DNA of 64,000 nucleotides. Origin: Arcticibacterium luteifluviistationis (GTDB lineage Bacteria; Bacteroidota; Bacteroidia; Cytophagales; Spirosomataceae). Each line of letters opens with the position of its first letter. Within the stretch, counting starts at the first letter, position 1. The notes under the pieces were generated by a model. It did not search any database. It had not been told where the DNA came from and saw only the letters and a program-made list of their open reading frames with translations. Position numbers and translations under genes: made by a program. This document shows, in pieces, positions 6,527 through 15,640 of the stretch. The stretch spans positions 310,001 through 374,000 of the forward strand of contig NZ_CP029480.1 in NCBI RefSeq assembly GCF_003258705.1. The letters run 5' to 3'.

Positions 6527-8383
6527 TTAATCAAAAAGAGGCCAGTTAACCTTGATAAAGAAGGTTCTTGACATGGCTACGTAATTAGGTGTGGTATAGA
6601 AACCGCTGTAAGGCAATCCCTGATTAAGGAAATTGAAACTAAAGGCTAGTTTAACTCGCTTCACCACAAAATTGGTATAAACATCTGCCACTGGCAAACC
6701 CCAGACTGGTTGGCTATCTTGAAGGTAAAAACCTCTTAATAGCGGCGAATATGCATCAGCTTTATAAGCTGACCTAAAGTAAACGTCTGTTCCTATGTAT
6801 AAATGCAGCACTTTGGCGTAAAAGAGATGAAACTCCAAGTTGGTATTATTTAATACTGTTGGAATTCTAAATACATCTGCATTATCAGCATGCGTTAAAA
6901 CAAAACGATTAGAGAACTTAAAGTTCTTAAGCTTAATACCCGTAAAAAGATTCAGGTCATATAATAATGCTTCGCTTGACAACTGCTTTGGAGCCAGTTC
7001 CTGGTCAAAGTACAAGTGATTACTCACCAGATTAATTCTTGCACTAGGCTCAAAGGTGAATTTACCTAAGTCGAAACGATATTTTCCGGAAGCCTCGGTA
7101 TAAATTGTGTTCGTGAAATTATTATCCCAGTTGGCCACAGGACTGATGAAGTTTTGATTAAAAAGATAGGCTGGTTTACTTATAAATTTGAAACCTAGGT
7201 CAAATCCTTTGTATTTGAGTTTTGCGTTTAAATAGATGTTTTCACGATTACCAAAACCAAAATAGAAATCTGTGTTTAGGTAACTGGTGCTATCAGGAAA
7301 CCAATAGCCCGCATTCCCTCCTACTAGTATCTCTGTGGAGTTATTTGCTTTATTACCCTCGCTCCTGGCTGTAAAGGCGTAAATTCTGTTGGTAAGCCCT
7401 ACATTATACTTGAAGCCTTTGAAAAAGCCTTTAAAGCCAAATCTATTCTGAATATTATTGAAAAAATAGTAGTTTTTCATTTTCTCCTCCGAAGTAGAAT
7501 CAGGATAGATGTTGTAAACACTATTGGTGCTAATTAGCGTATCGGAGTGGAAGTATTTCTGACGCTGTAAATCAAAGGTATGGAAGACCTGAATTTCCTT
7601 TGAAAGCTGGTATTGATGATAAATATGGTAATTATTCCACTTTTCTCTCGATTCTATGCCTTCTAAAAGCTGCTGGTAATTGGTATTATAATTTCCTGCC
7701 AAATCAGACTTGTCAACGAACTCCACGCCTTCTCTGGGTTCAATTCCACCTTGGTCTATTTGTTTATGATTAAAATGCACTAGAGCCCCTAGAAAAGTGT
7801 ACTTCCTATTTTTAGAAGTGAAATTACTACTAAATGTGACATTCCAATGGTCTGCGAGTCTATCCTCACTGGTGCTGGCAGAATACTGTTTTGAAGACGC
7901 TATTCTTCGCATGTCTAGGGCTAGGTTCCAGTTGGGCATTATGTTTTGGGAATGTGTAAAACCAACATTCATCAAACCATTTGAACTTTGCCTGTACGCC
8001 ATATTTGTAAATGGCGATTTCGTATTATAATACTTAATATCGGAAGTTTTGGGACCGTAAAATGGACCAAAAGCATTTAAACCTGTTTCGGTGAAAGCAT
8101 TATCAGGTGTTTGGAATAGTATGTTTTTAGCGGCTGTGCCTTCGTTTCCTAAATCTTGCCAAAACCAACCGTTCTCTTTATTCAGCGTCATCAGCCTAAA
8201 ACCCTCAATAAGCGTATCTGGATGAATGAGAATAGTATCGTCTTCTAGAAAGTTTTTTTCAAACAAAAAACCTGTACTACTCGGACCATAAATCTGTTTG
8301 GTACTGTCATCCAATATTTGGGCTTGACCAAAAAAGGGAATAAGAATACCTAAAAATATTAGAAAGCGAATTTGCTTCATCAA
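6527..8383 (-). CDS. Putative outer-membrane porin (Porin_10-like)
   Basis: A 618-residue exported protein. The signal peptide spans about residues 1-22 (MKQIRFLIFLGILIPFFGQAQ). The rest is rich in aromatic and polar residues in alternating beta-strand patterns (for example NYYFFNNIQNRFGFKGF), with a C-terminal strand FFIKVNWPLF. It resembles the large putative porins of Bacteroidota (Porin_10 family), which are often surprisingly unspecific in gene context. Either of the first two ATG codons may be used. It follows lpxK by 24 bp on the same strand but carries its own promoter box across the lpxK stop codon. Confidence 0.75.
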   Translation of the reverse strand: MMKQIRFLIFLGILIPFFGQAQILDDSTKQIYGPSSTGFLFEKNFLEDDTILIHPDTLIEGFRLMTLNKENGWFWQDLGNEGTAAKNILFQTPDNAFTETGLNAFGPFYGPKTSDIKYYNTKSPFTNMAYRQSSNGLMNVGFTHSQNIMPNWNLALDMRRIASSKQYSASTSEDRLADHWNVTFSSNFTSKNRKYTFLGALVHFNHKQIDQGGIEPREGVEFVDKSDLAGNYNTNYQQLLEGIESREKWNNYHIYHQYQLSKEIQVFHTFDLQRQKYFHSDTLISTNSVYNIYPDSTSEEKMKNYYFFNNIQNRFGFKGFFKGFKYNVGLTNRIYAFTARSEGNKANNSTEILVGGNAGYWFPDSTSYLNTDFYFGFGNRENIYLNAKLKYKGFDLGFKFISKPAYLFNQNFISPVANWDNNFTNTIYTEASGKYRFDLGKFTFEPSARINLVSNHLYFDQELAPKQLSSEALLYDLNLFTGIKLKNFKFSNRFVLTHADNADVFRIPTVLNNTNLEFHLFYAKVLHLYIGTDVYFRSAYKADAYSPLLRGFYLQDSQPVWGLPVADVYTNFVVKRVKLAFSFNFLNQGLPYSGFYTTPNYVAMSRTFFIKVNWPLFD

Positions 8384-8402
8384 ATGCAGTTAATTTCAAA
8401 GG

Positions 8403-8410
8403 CAAATTTA
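8403..8410 (-). promoter_or_regulatory. Promoter -7 box for the porin gene
   Basis: TAAATTTG on the minus strand overlaps the lpxK stop codon and lies about 20 nt before the porin ATG. Confidence 0.5.
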
Positions 8411-9463
8411 GCCATTATTTAAAGAACCCTTTTGCTCTTGGAAGCTTTTAAAACTAGTCTTAATGTTTCTTAAAAACTCATCTTCTCTTTTTATAAAGGC
8501 CGATTCCAATTTAAGAACGTAGACTTGCTCCTTTTCTTTTTCTGTAAGCAGGTATTTTAACTTAACATAATCTTTCTCGGTAGTCACCAAAGGAGCATTA
8601 GGCATAAGCTTAAAAGCGTCATCAAGGTTTTTTCTGGTGTATGAATGATGGTCAGGGTAAAAGTGTTTTTCTATGACTTTTTGGTATTTGGTAACCTCTA
8701 CCTCAAAAGAGTGATTATTGGCAATGCCGCTAATTAGTTTCACATTTTCGTCCGTTTCTAGTGCTTTGCCGAAGTCGTTCTTCAGTTTAGCGAATACTTG
8801 TTTATTGAAAAACAAGCTATTTTCGGACTGTCCATACTTTTTAACTTGTTTTAAAAAGGTGGTTACTAGTCTTTCTTCATGCAAAGATTGTGCCTTGGTG
8901 ATGATGACTGCGTCTGCTCTTTTAGCTCCACTTCTGGCCTCTCTTAATCTGCCCATAGGAAGTAGAAAGTCTTTAAAAAAAGGCTTGTCGAAAGTGCTGA
9001 GCAAAACCAAAAATGCTGGTTTAACTTTTCTATGCTGATAGATATCGTCAAAAAGAATAAGATCTGTTTCTGGATATTTAAGTAGTATATTTTCTATACC
9101 AAGTTTTCTGTTTTCAGAAACAAAGAACTTAGCGGTGCTTTCATGCCTTTGATAAAGCATTAAAATTTCATCGCCTACAGTATCCGTGGTGGCTTCCTGA
9201 TTTACCTCTATATAGCCTTTTGTTTTTCTGCCATATCCCCTACTCAGTATCGCTATTTTTTTATCAGGAAAAGTTTTGATGAGATAACTGATGAATGGCG
9301 TTTTGCCCGTACCACCTACCGACAAATTTCCAACGCCAATGCTGAAGACGGGCGGCTCATAAACTTTAAAGATGCCTTTATCAAAAAGAAAGTTTCTGAT
9401 TTTGGTGACAGCGTCATAAAGAATAGCAAATGGAAACAATAAAGTCTTTAAAAAACTTTTCAA
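8408..9463 (-). CDS. lpxK: Tetraacyldisaccharide 4'-kinase LpxK
   Basis: Phosphorylates the 4' position of the lipid A disaccharide at the inner membrane. It is 351 residues, the usual length. An amphipathic/hydrophobic N-terminus (FLKTLLFPFAILYDAV) that binds the membrane precedes the P-loop GNLSVGGTGKT (45-55). The conserved SRGYGRKTKG and ILFDDIYQHRKV (the DDxxQHR motif) follow, then PMGRLREARSGAKRAD and a late TTEKDYVKL. The start is ATG 9463; menC begins 28 bp away on the opposite strand. It is the only lipid A gene visible in the window. Confidence 0.93.
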   Translation of the reverse strand: MKSFLKTLLFPFAILYDAVTKIRNFLFDKGIFKVYEPPVFSIGVGNLSVGGTGKTPFISYLIKTFPDKKIAILSRGYGRKTKGYIEVNQEATTDTVGDEILMLYQRHESTAKFFVSENRKLGIENILLKYPETDLILFDDIYQHRKVKPAFLVLLSTFDKPFFKDFLLPMGRLREARSGAKRADAVIITKAQSLHEERLVTTFLKQVKKYGQSENSLFFNKQVFAKLKNDFGKALETDENVKLISGIANNHSFEVEVTKYQKVIEKHFYPDHHSYTRKNLDDAFKLMPNAPLVTTEKDYVKLKYLLTEKEKEQVYVLKLESAFIKREDEFLRNIKTSFKSFQEQKGSLNNG

Positions 9464-9490
9464 TTACGTAATTTCGTTTTTTGATAAAAT

Positions 9491-10576
9491 ATGCCTCTAC
9501 AAGCCTCTTATTGCAAACATACGTTAAATTTTAAATTTGACGCCGGAACTTCCCGTGGTATTCTAAAAACCAAGGACTCTTATTATATAAAGCTGCACGA
9601 TAGCCAAACTCCTGAAACTTTCGGGATTGGCGAAGCTGCTCCTTTAAAAGGGCTTTCTATAGATTATAAACCTGAATTTGAGCCTTTTATTCAGGTGTTT
9701 TTAGAGAAGTTTAATGCCGAAGGTTTAGAAATAGCTGATATTCAGGCCGCTCTCTCCTTGGAGATGTTTTTGGCTTGGCCCAGTATTCGTTTTGCTTTTG
9801 AAATGGCTCTGCTTGATTTACAAAATGGCGGAAAGCGAATCTACTTTGATAATGACTTCACCAATAAAAAGGACGCCATTGACATTAATGGGCTAATTTG
9901 GATGGGTGATGAGACTTTTATGAGTCGTCAAATAATTGAAAAGCTTAAAGGTGGTTTCCGAACCTTGAAAATGAAGATTGGTGCTATTGATTTTGATACG
10001 GAGTATAAACTCCTTCAAAGCATCCGCTCTAATTTCCCTGCAGACGAACTGACGCTACGTGTAGATGCCAATGGGGCTTTTACTTTGGAGGAAGCCACTG
10101 GCGTACTAAAAGAGTTGAAAAAACTGGATATTCACTCCATAGAACAGCCTATTAAAGCTCATCAGTGGGAAAACATGGCAAAGCTTTGTCAAGAAACGCC
10201 TGTGCCTATTGCTTTGGATGAAGAGCTAATTGGCATTAATGGCTCCGAGCAAGTGAAGCTTTTGAAGGCTATAAAACCGCAGTTTCTAATATTTAAACCT
10301 ACCCTACTTGGTGGTTTTGCGGCTACTGATAACTGGATTGCTTTAGCGAAAGAAAGAAATATAGATTGGTGGATTACTTCCGCTTTAGAAGCGAATATTG
10401 GCCTGAGTGCCATCTGTCAATATACTTACTCAAAGAATAACCTATTGCCACAAGGACTTGGTACGGGTTCTCTTTTTGAGAATAATATACCAAGTCCTTT
10501 AGATGTTTTTCAAGGTGCTATCAGTCTTGGTGGTGGTGATAAATGGGATTTATCGGGGTTGGTGTTTGGTAATTGA
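9491..10576 (+). CDS. menC: o-Succinylbenzoate synthase MenC
   Basis: An enolase-superfamily enzyme that dehydrates SHCHC to o-succinylbenzoate in menaquinone biosynthesis. It has 361 residues. The catalytic lysine pair is K160-M-K162, the metal ligands are D192 (VDANG), E218 (IEQP) and D243 (ALDEE), and the second base is K269 (FKPTLLGG). ALDEEL and KPTLLGG are characteristic of the MenC branch rather than dipeptide epimerases, although the enzymes are close relatives. Other men genes are not in the window. It is divergent from lpxK. Confidence 0.88.
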   Translation: MPLQASYCKHTLNFKFDAGTSRGILKTKDSYYIKLHDSQTPETFGIGEAAPLKGLSIDYKPEFEPFIQVFLEKFNAEGLEIADIQAALSLEMFLAWPSIRFAFEMALLDLQNGGKRIYFDNDFTNKKDAIDINGLIWMGDETFMSRQIIEKLKGGFRTLKMKIGAIDFDTEYKLLQSIRSNFPADELTLRVDANGAFTLEEATGVLKELKKLDIHSIEQPIKAHQWENMAKLCQETPVPIALDEELIGINGSEQVKLLKAIKPQFLIFKPTLLGGFAATDNWIALAKERNIDWWITSALEANIGLSAICQYTYSKNNLLPQGLGTGSLFENNIPSPLDVFQGAISLGGGDKWDLSGLVFGN

Positions 10577-10630
10577 TTGGCATCAATTAAACTTAATAAT
10601 TGTTTTAAAAGTACTCTAAACACTTATTTT

Positions 10631-10790
10631 CTTGATTCGCCTGTCCGGCGGGGAGCTCATTTTTTTTCGAAAAAAAACGAGCAAAAAAAAACAGTGCCCT
10701 GTAAACTCGGACATTCAAAATTCAAATAATTTGTAACTGTTGATTTAATACTTTAATAAAAGAATTTTGTCTGTCCTCAAACAGTACAGG
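10631..10790. repeat. Dispersed ~160-bp intergenic repeat, copy 1
   Basis: The element begins with CGCCTGTCCGGCGGG (a GC palindrome), continues through an A/T-rich arm with CATTTTTTTT and then CTGTAAACTCGGAC, and ends with CTCAAACAGTACAGG. The same order of blocks recurs at 27731-27882 and more loosely at 31111-31270. The rest of the 10577-10858 gap shows no gene. Confidence 0.65.
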
Positions 10791-10858
10791 CCAAAATAAA
10801 GAATTCCTTATTTCATTCTTGTTATTAAGACGAGTGCTTAATTCTTTTCATTAATGGC

Positions 10859-11761
10859 TCAAGCCAACCAATCAATTCCTTTTTTCAAGGCATCCAATGT
10901 TTTTTGTTCTTCTGAGCCGGCTTCGGGTTCAAAACAATACTCCCAATTGGCTTGTGGGGGTAAACTCATCAAAATTGATTCTGTTCTTCCGCCGGTTACT
11001 AAACCAAATTTGGTACCTCTATCCCAAACCAAATTAAACTCTACATACCTGCCTCTTCGCAAAAACTGCCATTCCTTGTTTTTCTGCGTATAAGCTTTGT
11101 CTTTATTAATGGTCATCAAATGACAGTAGGTTGGTGCGAAAACATTTCCTACGTCTTTGACAAAGTCGAAAATCTGGCTTTTGCTTAAGTTTAAGCTCTT
11201 TTCATTTAAATGGTCAAAGAAAATACCACCTACTCCCCTAGTTTCATCTCTGTGTGGTAAATAGAAATAGTCGTCGGCTCTTTCTTTAAAGGTTTGATAA
11301 AAATCGACGCCATGTTTGTCACAAACTGCCTTTAGCTGCTCATGAAACCATTTGGCTTGTGCTTCATTAATATAATGTGGCGTAAGGTCTATGCCGCCAC
11401 CAAACCAATAAGTGCCATTAGAAAGCTCAAAATAACGCACATTCATGTGAATAATGGGCACCATTGGGTTTCTTGGATGCTGCACAATAGACACGCCTGT
11501 GGCAAAAAAATCGGCGTCTTCGTTTATTTTTAAGGCCTTTTTCATGTCTTCACCTAGTGGTCCTTCGACTGCCGAAAAGTTGACACCGCCTTTTTCTAAA
11601 ATATCACCGTGTTGAATTAACCTAGTTCTTCCGCCACCGCCAGTTTTATGTTGCCATAAATCTTCTTGAAAAGTGGCTTTACCGTCAGTTTGCTCTAGCT
11701 GAGCACAAATATCGTCTTGGAGGCTTTTGAAAAATTCCTCTATTTCGTTTCTCTCTATCAT
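10859..11761 (-). CDS. hemF: Oxygen-dependent coproporphyrinogen III oxidase HemF
   Basis: Converts coproporphyrinogen III to protoporphyrinogen IX using O2, in heme synthesis. At 300 residues it has the typical length. Recognisable conserved blocks are TGGGGRTRLIQ, PRNPMVPIIHMNVRYFE, FGGGIDLTPHY, DETRGVGGIFFDHL, RRGRYVEFNLVWDRGTKFGL and ESILMSLPP. The start is ATG 11761, with a TAATTTTG promoter box 19 nt upstream. It is divergent from hisC. The aerobic enzyme indicates growth with oxygen. Confidence 0.96.
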   Translation of the reverse strand: MIERNEIEEFFKSLQDDICAQLEQTDGKATFQEDLWQHKTGGGGRTRLIQHGDILEKGGVNFSAVEGPLGEDMKKALKINEDADFFATGVSIVQHPRNPMVPIIHMNVRYFELSNGTYWFGGGIDLTPHYINEAQAKWFHEQLKAVCDKHGVDFYQTFKERADDYFYLPHRDETRGVGGIFFDHLNEKSLNLSKSQIFDFVKDVGNVFAPTYCHLMTINKDKAYTQKNKEWQFLRRGRYVEFNLVWDRGTKFGLVTGGRTESILMSLPPQANWEYCFEPEAGSEEQKTLDALKKGIDWLA

Positions 11762-11779
11762 AGTTAATTAATTGCTTCA

Positions 11780-11787
11780 CAAAATTA
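11780..11787 (-). promoter_or_regulatory. Promoter -7 box for hemF
   Basis: TAATTTTG on the minus strand, 19 nt before the hemF ATG. It forms a divergent pair with the hisC box. Confidence 0.55.
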
Positions 11788-11810
11788 GGAAAAGATTTGG
11801 CAGGGCTTCG

Positions 11811-11818
11811 TAAGTTTG
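11811..11818 (+). promoter_or_regulatory. Promoter -7 box for hisC
   Basis: TAAGTTTG on the plus strand, 44 nt before the hisC ATG. Confidence 0.5.
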
Positions 11819-11862
11819 CGTTTGATGTTAATATTCAAACATGATGCGAAAAATCATATAAT

Positions 11863-12915
11863 ATGTCAATAATTAACGCTTTGGTAAGAGAACACTTACT
11901 AGCTTTAAAACCTTACAGCTCCGCTAGAGATGAATATACCGGAAAAGAAGGTGTTTTTTTAGATGCTAATGAAAACCCATACGGGTCTGTGGCAGGAAAA
12001 GATTTAAACAGGTATCCTGACCCACACCAAAGGCAAATCAAGGATAAACTGGCTATTTTAAAAGGCTGTTACCCTGAGCAAATATTCTTAGGAAACGGCT
12101 CAGATGAGGCCATAGATTTAATTATAAAGGCTGTTTGCGAGCCTAAAGTAGACAATATACTGCTGCTGCCACCTACTTACGGCATGTATGAGGTGTGTGC
12201 TAATATTCAGCAAGTAGAAACCAGAAAGAGTGTTTTGACTGAAACGTATCAGCCAGACTTGGTAGATATTAGTAAAAAAGTAGATGCTCATACCAAGGCT
12301 ATTTGGGTATGTTCGCCTAATAACCCAACGGGTAATTTAATAGATGGTGCTATCATTGAAGTTTTGCTTAAAGCTTATCCAAACACACTAATAGTGGTGG
12401 ATGAGGCTTATATAGATTTTGCTGATGTACCTTCTTTTATAGGTAGAATGGGCGAATATGATAACCTGGTGGTGCTCCAAACTTTTTCAAAAGCTTGGGG
12501 AATGGCGGGTTTAAGAGTGGGAATGGCTTTTGCTCATGTGGATTTGATTAAAGTCTTGAATAAGATAAAGTACCCATATAACCTCAATTTAGAGTCGCAG
12601 CGACTGATATTAGAGGCTCTGGATAATGTGGAGAAGAAAGATAAATACGTAGAAAAGATATTGGCAGAGCGTTTTCGTCTCTTTAAAAAGCTGATGGAAC
12701 TATCTATAGTAAGGCACATTTACCCATCTGACTCTAATCAGCTATTGGTGAAATTTCATGATGCCAAGGCAGTTTTTAACTACCTGATAGAGAAAAAGGT
12801 GATAGTAAGAGACCGAACCAATGTTACGCTATGTGACGATTGCCTAAGAATAAGCATAGGAAGAGGAAGAGAAAATAGAGCCTTGATGGCAGAATTAGAG
12901 GAATTTAAAGCTTAG
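11863..12915 (+). CDS. hisC: Histidinol-phosphate aminotransferase HisC
   Basis: A PLP-dependent class II aminotransferase of histidine synthesis (imidazole acetol phosphate to histidinol phosphate). It has 350 residues. Family blocks are LDANENPYG (33-41), RYPDP (50-54), GNGSDEAID (78-86), SPNNPTG (151-157), DEAYIDF (180-186) and the Schiff-base lysine K210 in TFSKAWGMAGLRVG. The start is ATG 11863. No other his genes adjoin it, so it is a detached member of the pathway here; it could also serve a related aromatic aminotransferase role. Confidence 0.93.
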   Translation: MSIINALVREHLLALKPYSSARDEYTGKEGVFLDANENPYGSVAGKDLNRYPDPHQRQIKDKLAILKGCYPEQIFLGNGSDEAIDLIIKAVCEPKVDNILLLPPTYGMYEVCANIQQVETRKSVLTETYQPDLVDISKKVDAHTKAIWVCSPNNPTGNLIDGAIIEVLLKAYPNTLIVVDEAYIDFADVPSFIGRMGEYDNLVVLQTFSKAWGMAGLRVGMAFAHVDLIKVLNKIKYPYNLNLESQRLILEALDNVEKKDKYVEKILAERFRLFKKLMELSIVRHIYPSDSNQLLVKFHDAKAVFNYLIEKKVIVRDRTNVTLCDDCLRISIGRGRENRALMAELEEFKA

Positions 12916-13069
12916 GCTTTCCTTCTTTGATATTAATTTTAAGCAGATACTCCTTTTGGAGTGGCTGCTTTCTTTGTTTGAGATTACTTGAGACAAATCA
13001 GGCACTAAACCACCTCTAATATTTTTAGCATTTTTTGCTCAACATTTACGAAAAGCTCATCTTTGAGTC

Positions 13070-13279
13070 ATGGTAAAACAAGTGACATTAAGGGAAGCAA
13101 ATGAGCTGCTAAAAGCGGGTAAAATTCTTAGGATGTTGGGCCCCGATTTGATAACTATCAGGAAGCTAGGAGCGGAATGTTATGTTTTTCATAATGATAA
13201 CCAACGTGTGGCTTTTGTAATGGATGGTGCTAAAACGGTCAATATCTTAAATCAGAATACTTTTTATTTTGAGGGCTGA
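13070..13279 (+). CDS. Small hypothetical protein (69 aa)
   Basis: A short basic-to-neutral cytosolic protein without signal peptide or membrane helix. The sequence alternates short helices and strands (TLREANELLKAG, then LITIRKLGAECYVFHNDNQRVAFVMDG), suggesting a small alpha-beta fold. I do not recognise a family. It stands alone, 154 bp behind hisC, and its codon use resembles its neighbours, so it is probably real. Confidence 0.5.
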   Translation: MVKQVTLREANELLKAGKILRMLGPDLITIRKLGAECYVFHNDNQRVAFVMDGAKTVNILNQNTFYFEG

Positions 13280-13504
13280 GGGACTGTGTTTTATTATGGG
13301 CGATTATCTTTCATGCGTTACTTTATTGCATAAACCTTATAGCCATAGTTACATATCGTCTATATTTTCAATTTTAGATAGGTGTTGTTCTTGGTCAGGC
13401 CTTTCTCAATTCATTTTTACTAAATAATTCCAATTGGTCTCCATAATAAGGGTTGGAGGAATTACCATATGTTAATGAGACCTTTTGCCTTAACTTTATC
13501 ATCC

Positions 13505-13549
13505 AAAAAAAGCCCTATTATCAAGAAAATGATAATAGGACTCTTTTTA
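13505..13549. terminator. Bidirectional terminator
   Basis: CCTATTATC pairs with GATAATAGG around an 8-base loop. A TTTTT run follows on the plus strand and a T7 run on the minus strand. It can end the minus-strand YHYH operon, whose last stop is at 13692, and the small plus-strand gene. Nothing else is seen in 13280-13691. Confidence 0.75.
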
Positions 13550-13691
13550 ATGTTTGCAACGATTCGTATATGAAAAGTAGCGAATTTCACAAATGAACTT
13601 TTCGAATTAAAACTGAATTTTAATCATTTAATTACCTTTTCATTAAGCCCTAAAATTGTTTTTTTATATATCCCTTGTGTGCCAGTATTAT

Positions 13692-14996
13692 CTATTTCCT
13701 TTTGTATGTCGAATTAGTAGTTGTTCCATCGGGGTTTATAAATTCGTAATTGTAATTTCCGCTGTTATCCCAGCCATAATTTATAGTATAAATGGATGAT
13801 TCAAGATCATATTTTAAGCTATACTGGTTAGGTTCTGGATTCTTAAAATCAATAATTTTAGCACCACGTAATGGCCTTAAGTCTGGTCGAACTCCTCTTG
13901 TTTTTGCTTGTGGCATTATTTCATTTTCGGGTGCTTTAGTTCTTGGATTTATTTCAACTTTCCCTTTCATAGCAGCAATTAGATAAGGATATTCCTTAAC
14001 GGCGTGATATTGATAGGTACTGTCAGAAGTAAAACGTCCAAGATTTTCGTCTAATGGCTCTTTAGTTTCTCCGTAAACCGGAAAACCATCTAAAGCATAC
14101 GCTATCGGCTTTTCACTGCCTACTTTAGACTGCAAGTGCGTAGGCGGTAAATGATAATGATAATCATCAGCCCTTCCACAGTGTCCGCCCCATTTGTCTA
14201 ACTCTCCAATGGTATTTGCATCTTCCCCACGATTGTTTAAAGGATTAAAAATTGGTATTCCATTCGCAGAAATAGCAATAGCTCCTTTCATAAAATTGTC
14301 TTTTGTCGATAGTGGGTTTTCAGCCAATTCAGGTTGCAAAGGAATTGCCCAAGCGTTATTACCTGAATAATCGTGGTTAATAGGGACTTGTTGTTGCCAA
14401 TTGGTTATGCCTGTCATCATTTCGTGTTCAGGTATTCCGTCTGATTCAATGTAGAAATATTTGTTATCGAAACGTGTAGTCACTTTGTCAAAAACGCCAA
14501 AAATAGATGCTAGATATGAAACATCATTTTTTGCCATTTTGATACCTTTTGATGAGCTATTGGTTTTACATCCCATAATAACAAAAGCAAATCCTATTAA
14601 ACTAAAAGCCAAATTTTTAAACTTGTTCTTTTTCCTAAACTTGAAGAATGAAAAGAGCAATAAGGCAACACCAAAATAAATTAGAATTTTAGCATAGTTT
14701 ATTGAAAATAATTGATGCTCTGATTGTGAAGTGTTTTTGTCAATAATCCAATTTGTCTTACTTAAAATAAACCCTTGCTCTTCACTTGTGAAATCTGAAA
14801 TATTGAAGGCTACAACTTTGTGTTTATCATTCATTAGATAAACTCTGTCGTCAATTTTTTCAATGAATTCAGCTTTTAAGTTCATTTCACTATTTGTAAA
14901 ATGCCAAACTTTTGTTGGTGAACCGTGCCCGCCTTCGTGTGCAGAAACTTGAAAGGATAAAAACAGTATGGTTAGAAGGATTACTATCTTTTTCAT
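13692..14996 (-). CDS. Membrane-anchored YHYH-domain protein
   Basis: A 434-residue protein with a signal peptide (1-19) followed by HEGGHGSP, a membrane helix near residues 105-117 followed by a second hydrophobic stretch (129-143), and a large C-terminal YHYH domain (about 165-380). The naming motif ADDYHYHLPP sits near residue 280, preceded by GGHCGRADD and followed by YALDGFPVYG. YHYH proteins are exported and often occur near copper or PEBP-like genes, but no activity is proven. It is the last gene of a three-gene minus-strand set with a PEBP lipoprotein and another lipoprotein; 7 bp separate it from the PEBP gene. Confidence 0.8.
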   Translation of the reverse strand: MKKIVILLTILFLSFQVSAHEGGHGSPTKVWHFTNSEMNLKAEFIEKIDDRVYLMNDKHKVVAFNISDFTSEEQGFILSKTNWIIDKNTSQSEHQLFSINYAKILIYFGVALLLFSFFKFRKKNKFKNLAFSLIGFAFVIMGCKTNSSSKGIKMAKNDVSYLASIFGVFDKVTTRFDNKYFYIESDGIPEHEMMTGITNWQQQVPINHDYSGNNAWAIPLQPELAENPLSTKDNFMKGAIAISANGIPIFNPLNNRGEDANTIGELDKWGGHCGRADDYHYHLPPTHLQSKVGSEKPIAYALDGFPVYGETKEPLDENLGRFTSDSTYQYHAVKEYPYLIAAMKGKVEINPRTKAPENEIMPQAKTRGVRPDLRPLRGAKIIDFKNPEPNQYSLKYDLESSIYTINYGWDNSGNYNYEFINPDGTTTNSTYKRK

Positions 14997-15003
14997 TCGT
15001 TTA

Positions 15004-15609
15004 TTATTGATTGGAGTCTATAAAAGTTAAGGTTGTTATGTCAATTATGTTATCATCAGAAATGGCTTTCATAAATGTGTTTAAATCAACATCAAGAGAA
15101 TTAGATTCAGGAAGTGATTTTGGTGTTTCTGACAGTGCAAATAGGGCAATAGTATACTTATGTTGACCAGGTCCGCGAGAACAAGGTGAGGTATAAGAAA
15201 TGGCGGTTCCATCTTTATTAGATCCCATATACCAGCTAGGGTTGTTAGCCATTTTATATGGAATTTCAGACACAGAAGGGTTGATACCCCATAAAAGCAA
15301 ATATGAATTTATTTCTGATTTATCATCCTTTTTTGGGTAGTGATACATCACAACAGCTAAAGATTTTGTGCCTTTAGGTACATTAGACCAAGATAGCGGG
15401 ATAGAATTTTCTACATCAGCTATTTTTTCTTCACACTTAAAAGCTTTTAATAATTTCCCATCAGCTACAGCCTTACTATTCAATTTAAAATCTGGATGGA
15501 TGGTTTTAAAATCATCATAGTTATAAGATGAAGCTTCTTTTTTATGGGTACAAGAATTCCCTAAAAACAAAGTCATCAATGCGATAATAAATACTAGACT
15601 TTTTCTCAT
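15004..15609 (-). CDS. PEBP/YbhB-YbcL family lipoprotein
   Basis: A 201-residue lipoprotein; the lipobox is LFLGNSC with Cys at 20. The mature part is a phosphatidylethanolamine-binding-protein fold, seen in IPLSWSNVPKGTKSLAVVMY and YTSPCSRGPGQHKYTIALFAL, which correspond to the ligand-pocket strands of the Raf-kinase-inhibitor-like family. The usual DPD motif is replaced by HYP, so the ligand site may be altered. It lies between the YHYH gene (7 bp) and the upstream lipoprotein gene (31 bp), which suggests one transcript and a shared envelope role. Confidence 0.8.
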   Translation of the reverse strand: MRKSLVFIIALMTLFLGNSCTHKKEASSYNYDDFKTIHPDFKLNSKAVADGKLLKAFKCEEKIADVENSIPLSWSNVPKGTKSLAVVMYHYPKKDDKSEINSYLLLWGINPSVSEIPYKMANNPSWYMGSNKDGTAISYTSPCSRGPGQHKYTIALFALSETPKSLPESNSLDVDLNTFMKAISDDNIIDITTLTFIDSNQ

Positions 15610-15640
15610 TGTTCGTTTTAGTTGCTAGATAAATGAATCA

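Noticed and set aside
10854-11093. Open frame on the plus strand within hemF
   Set aside because: It is the complement of conserved HemF coding sequence and has no independent features.
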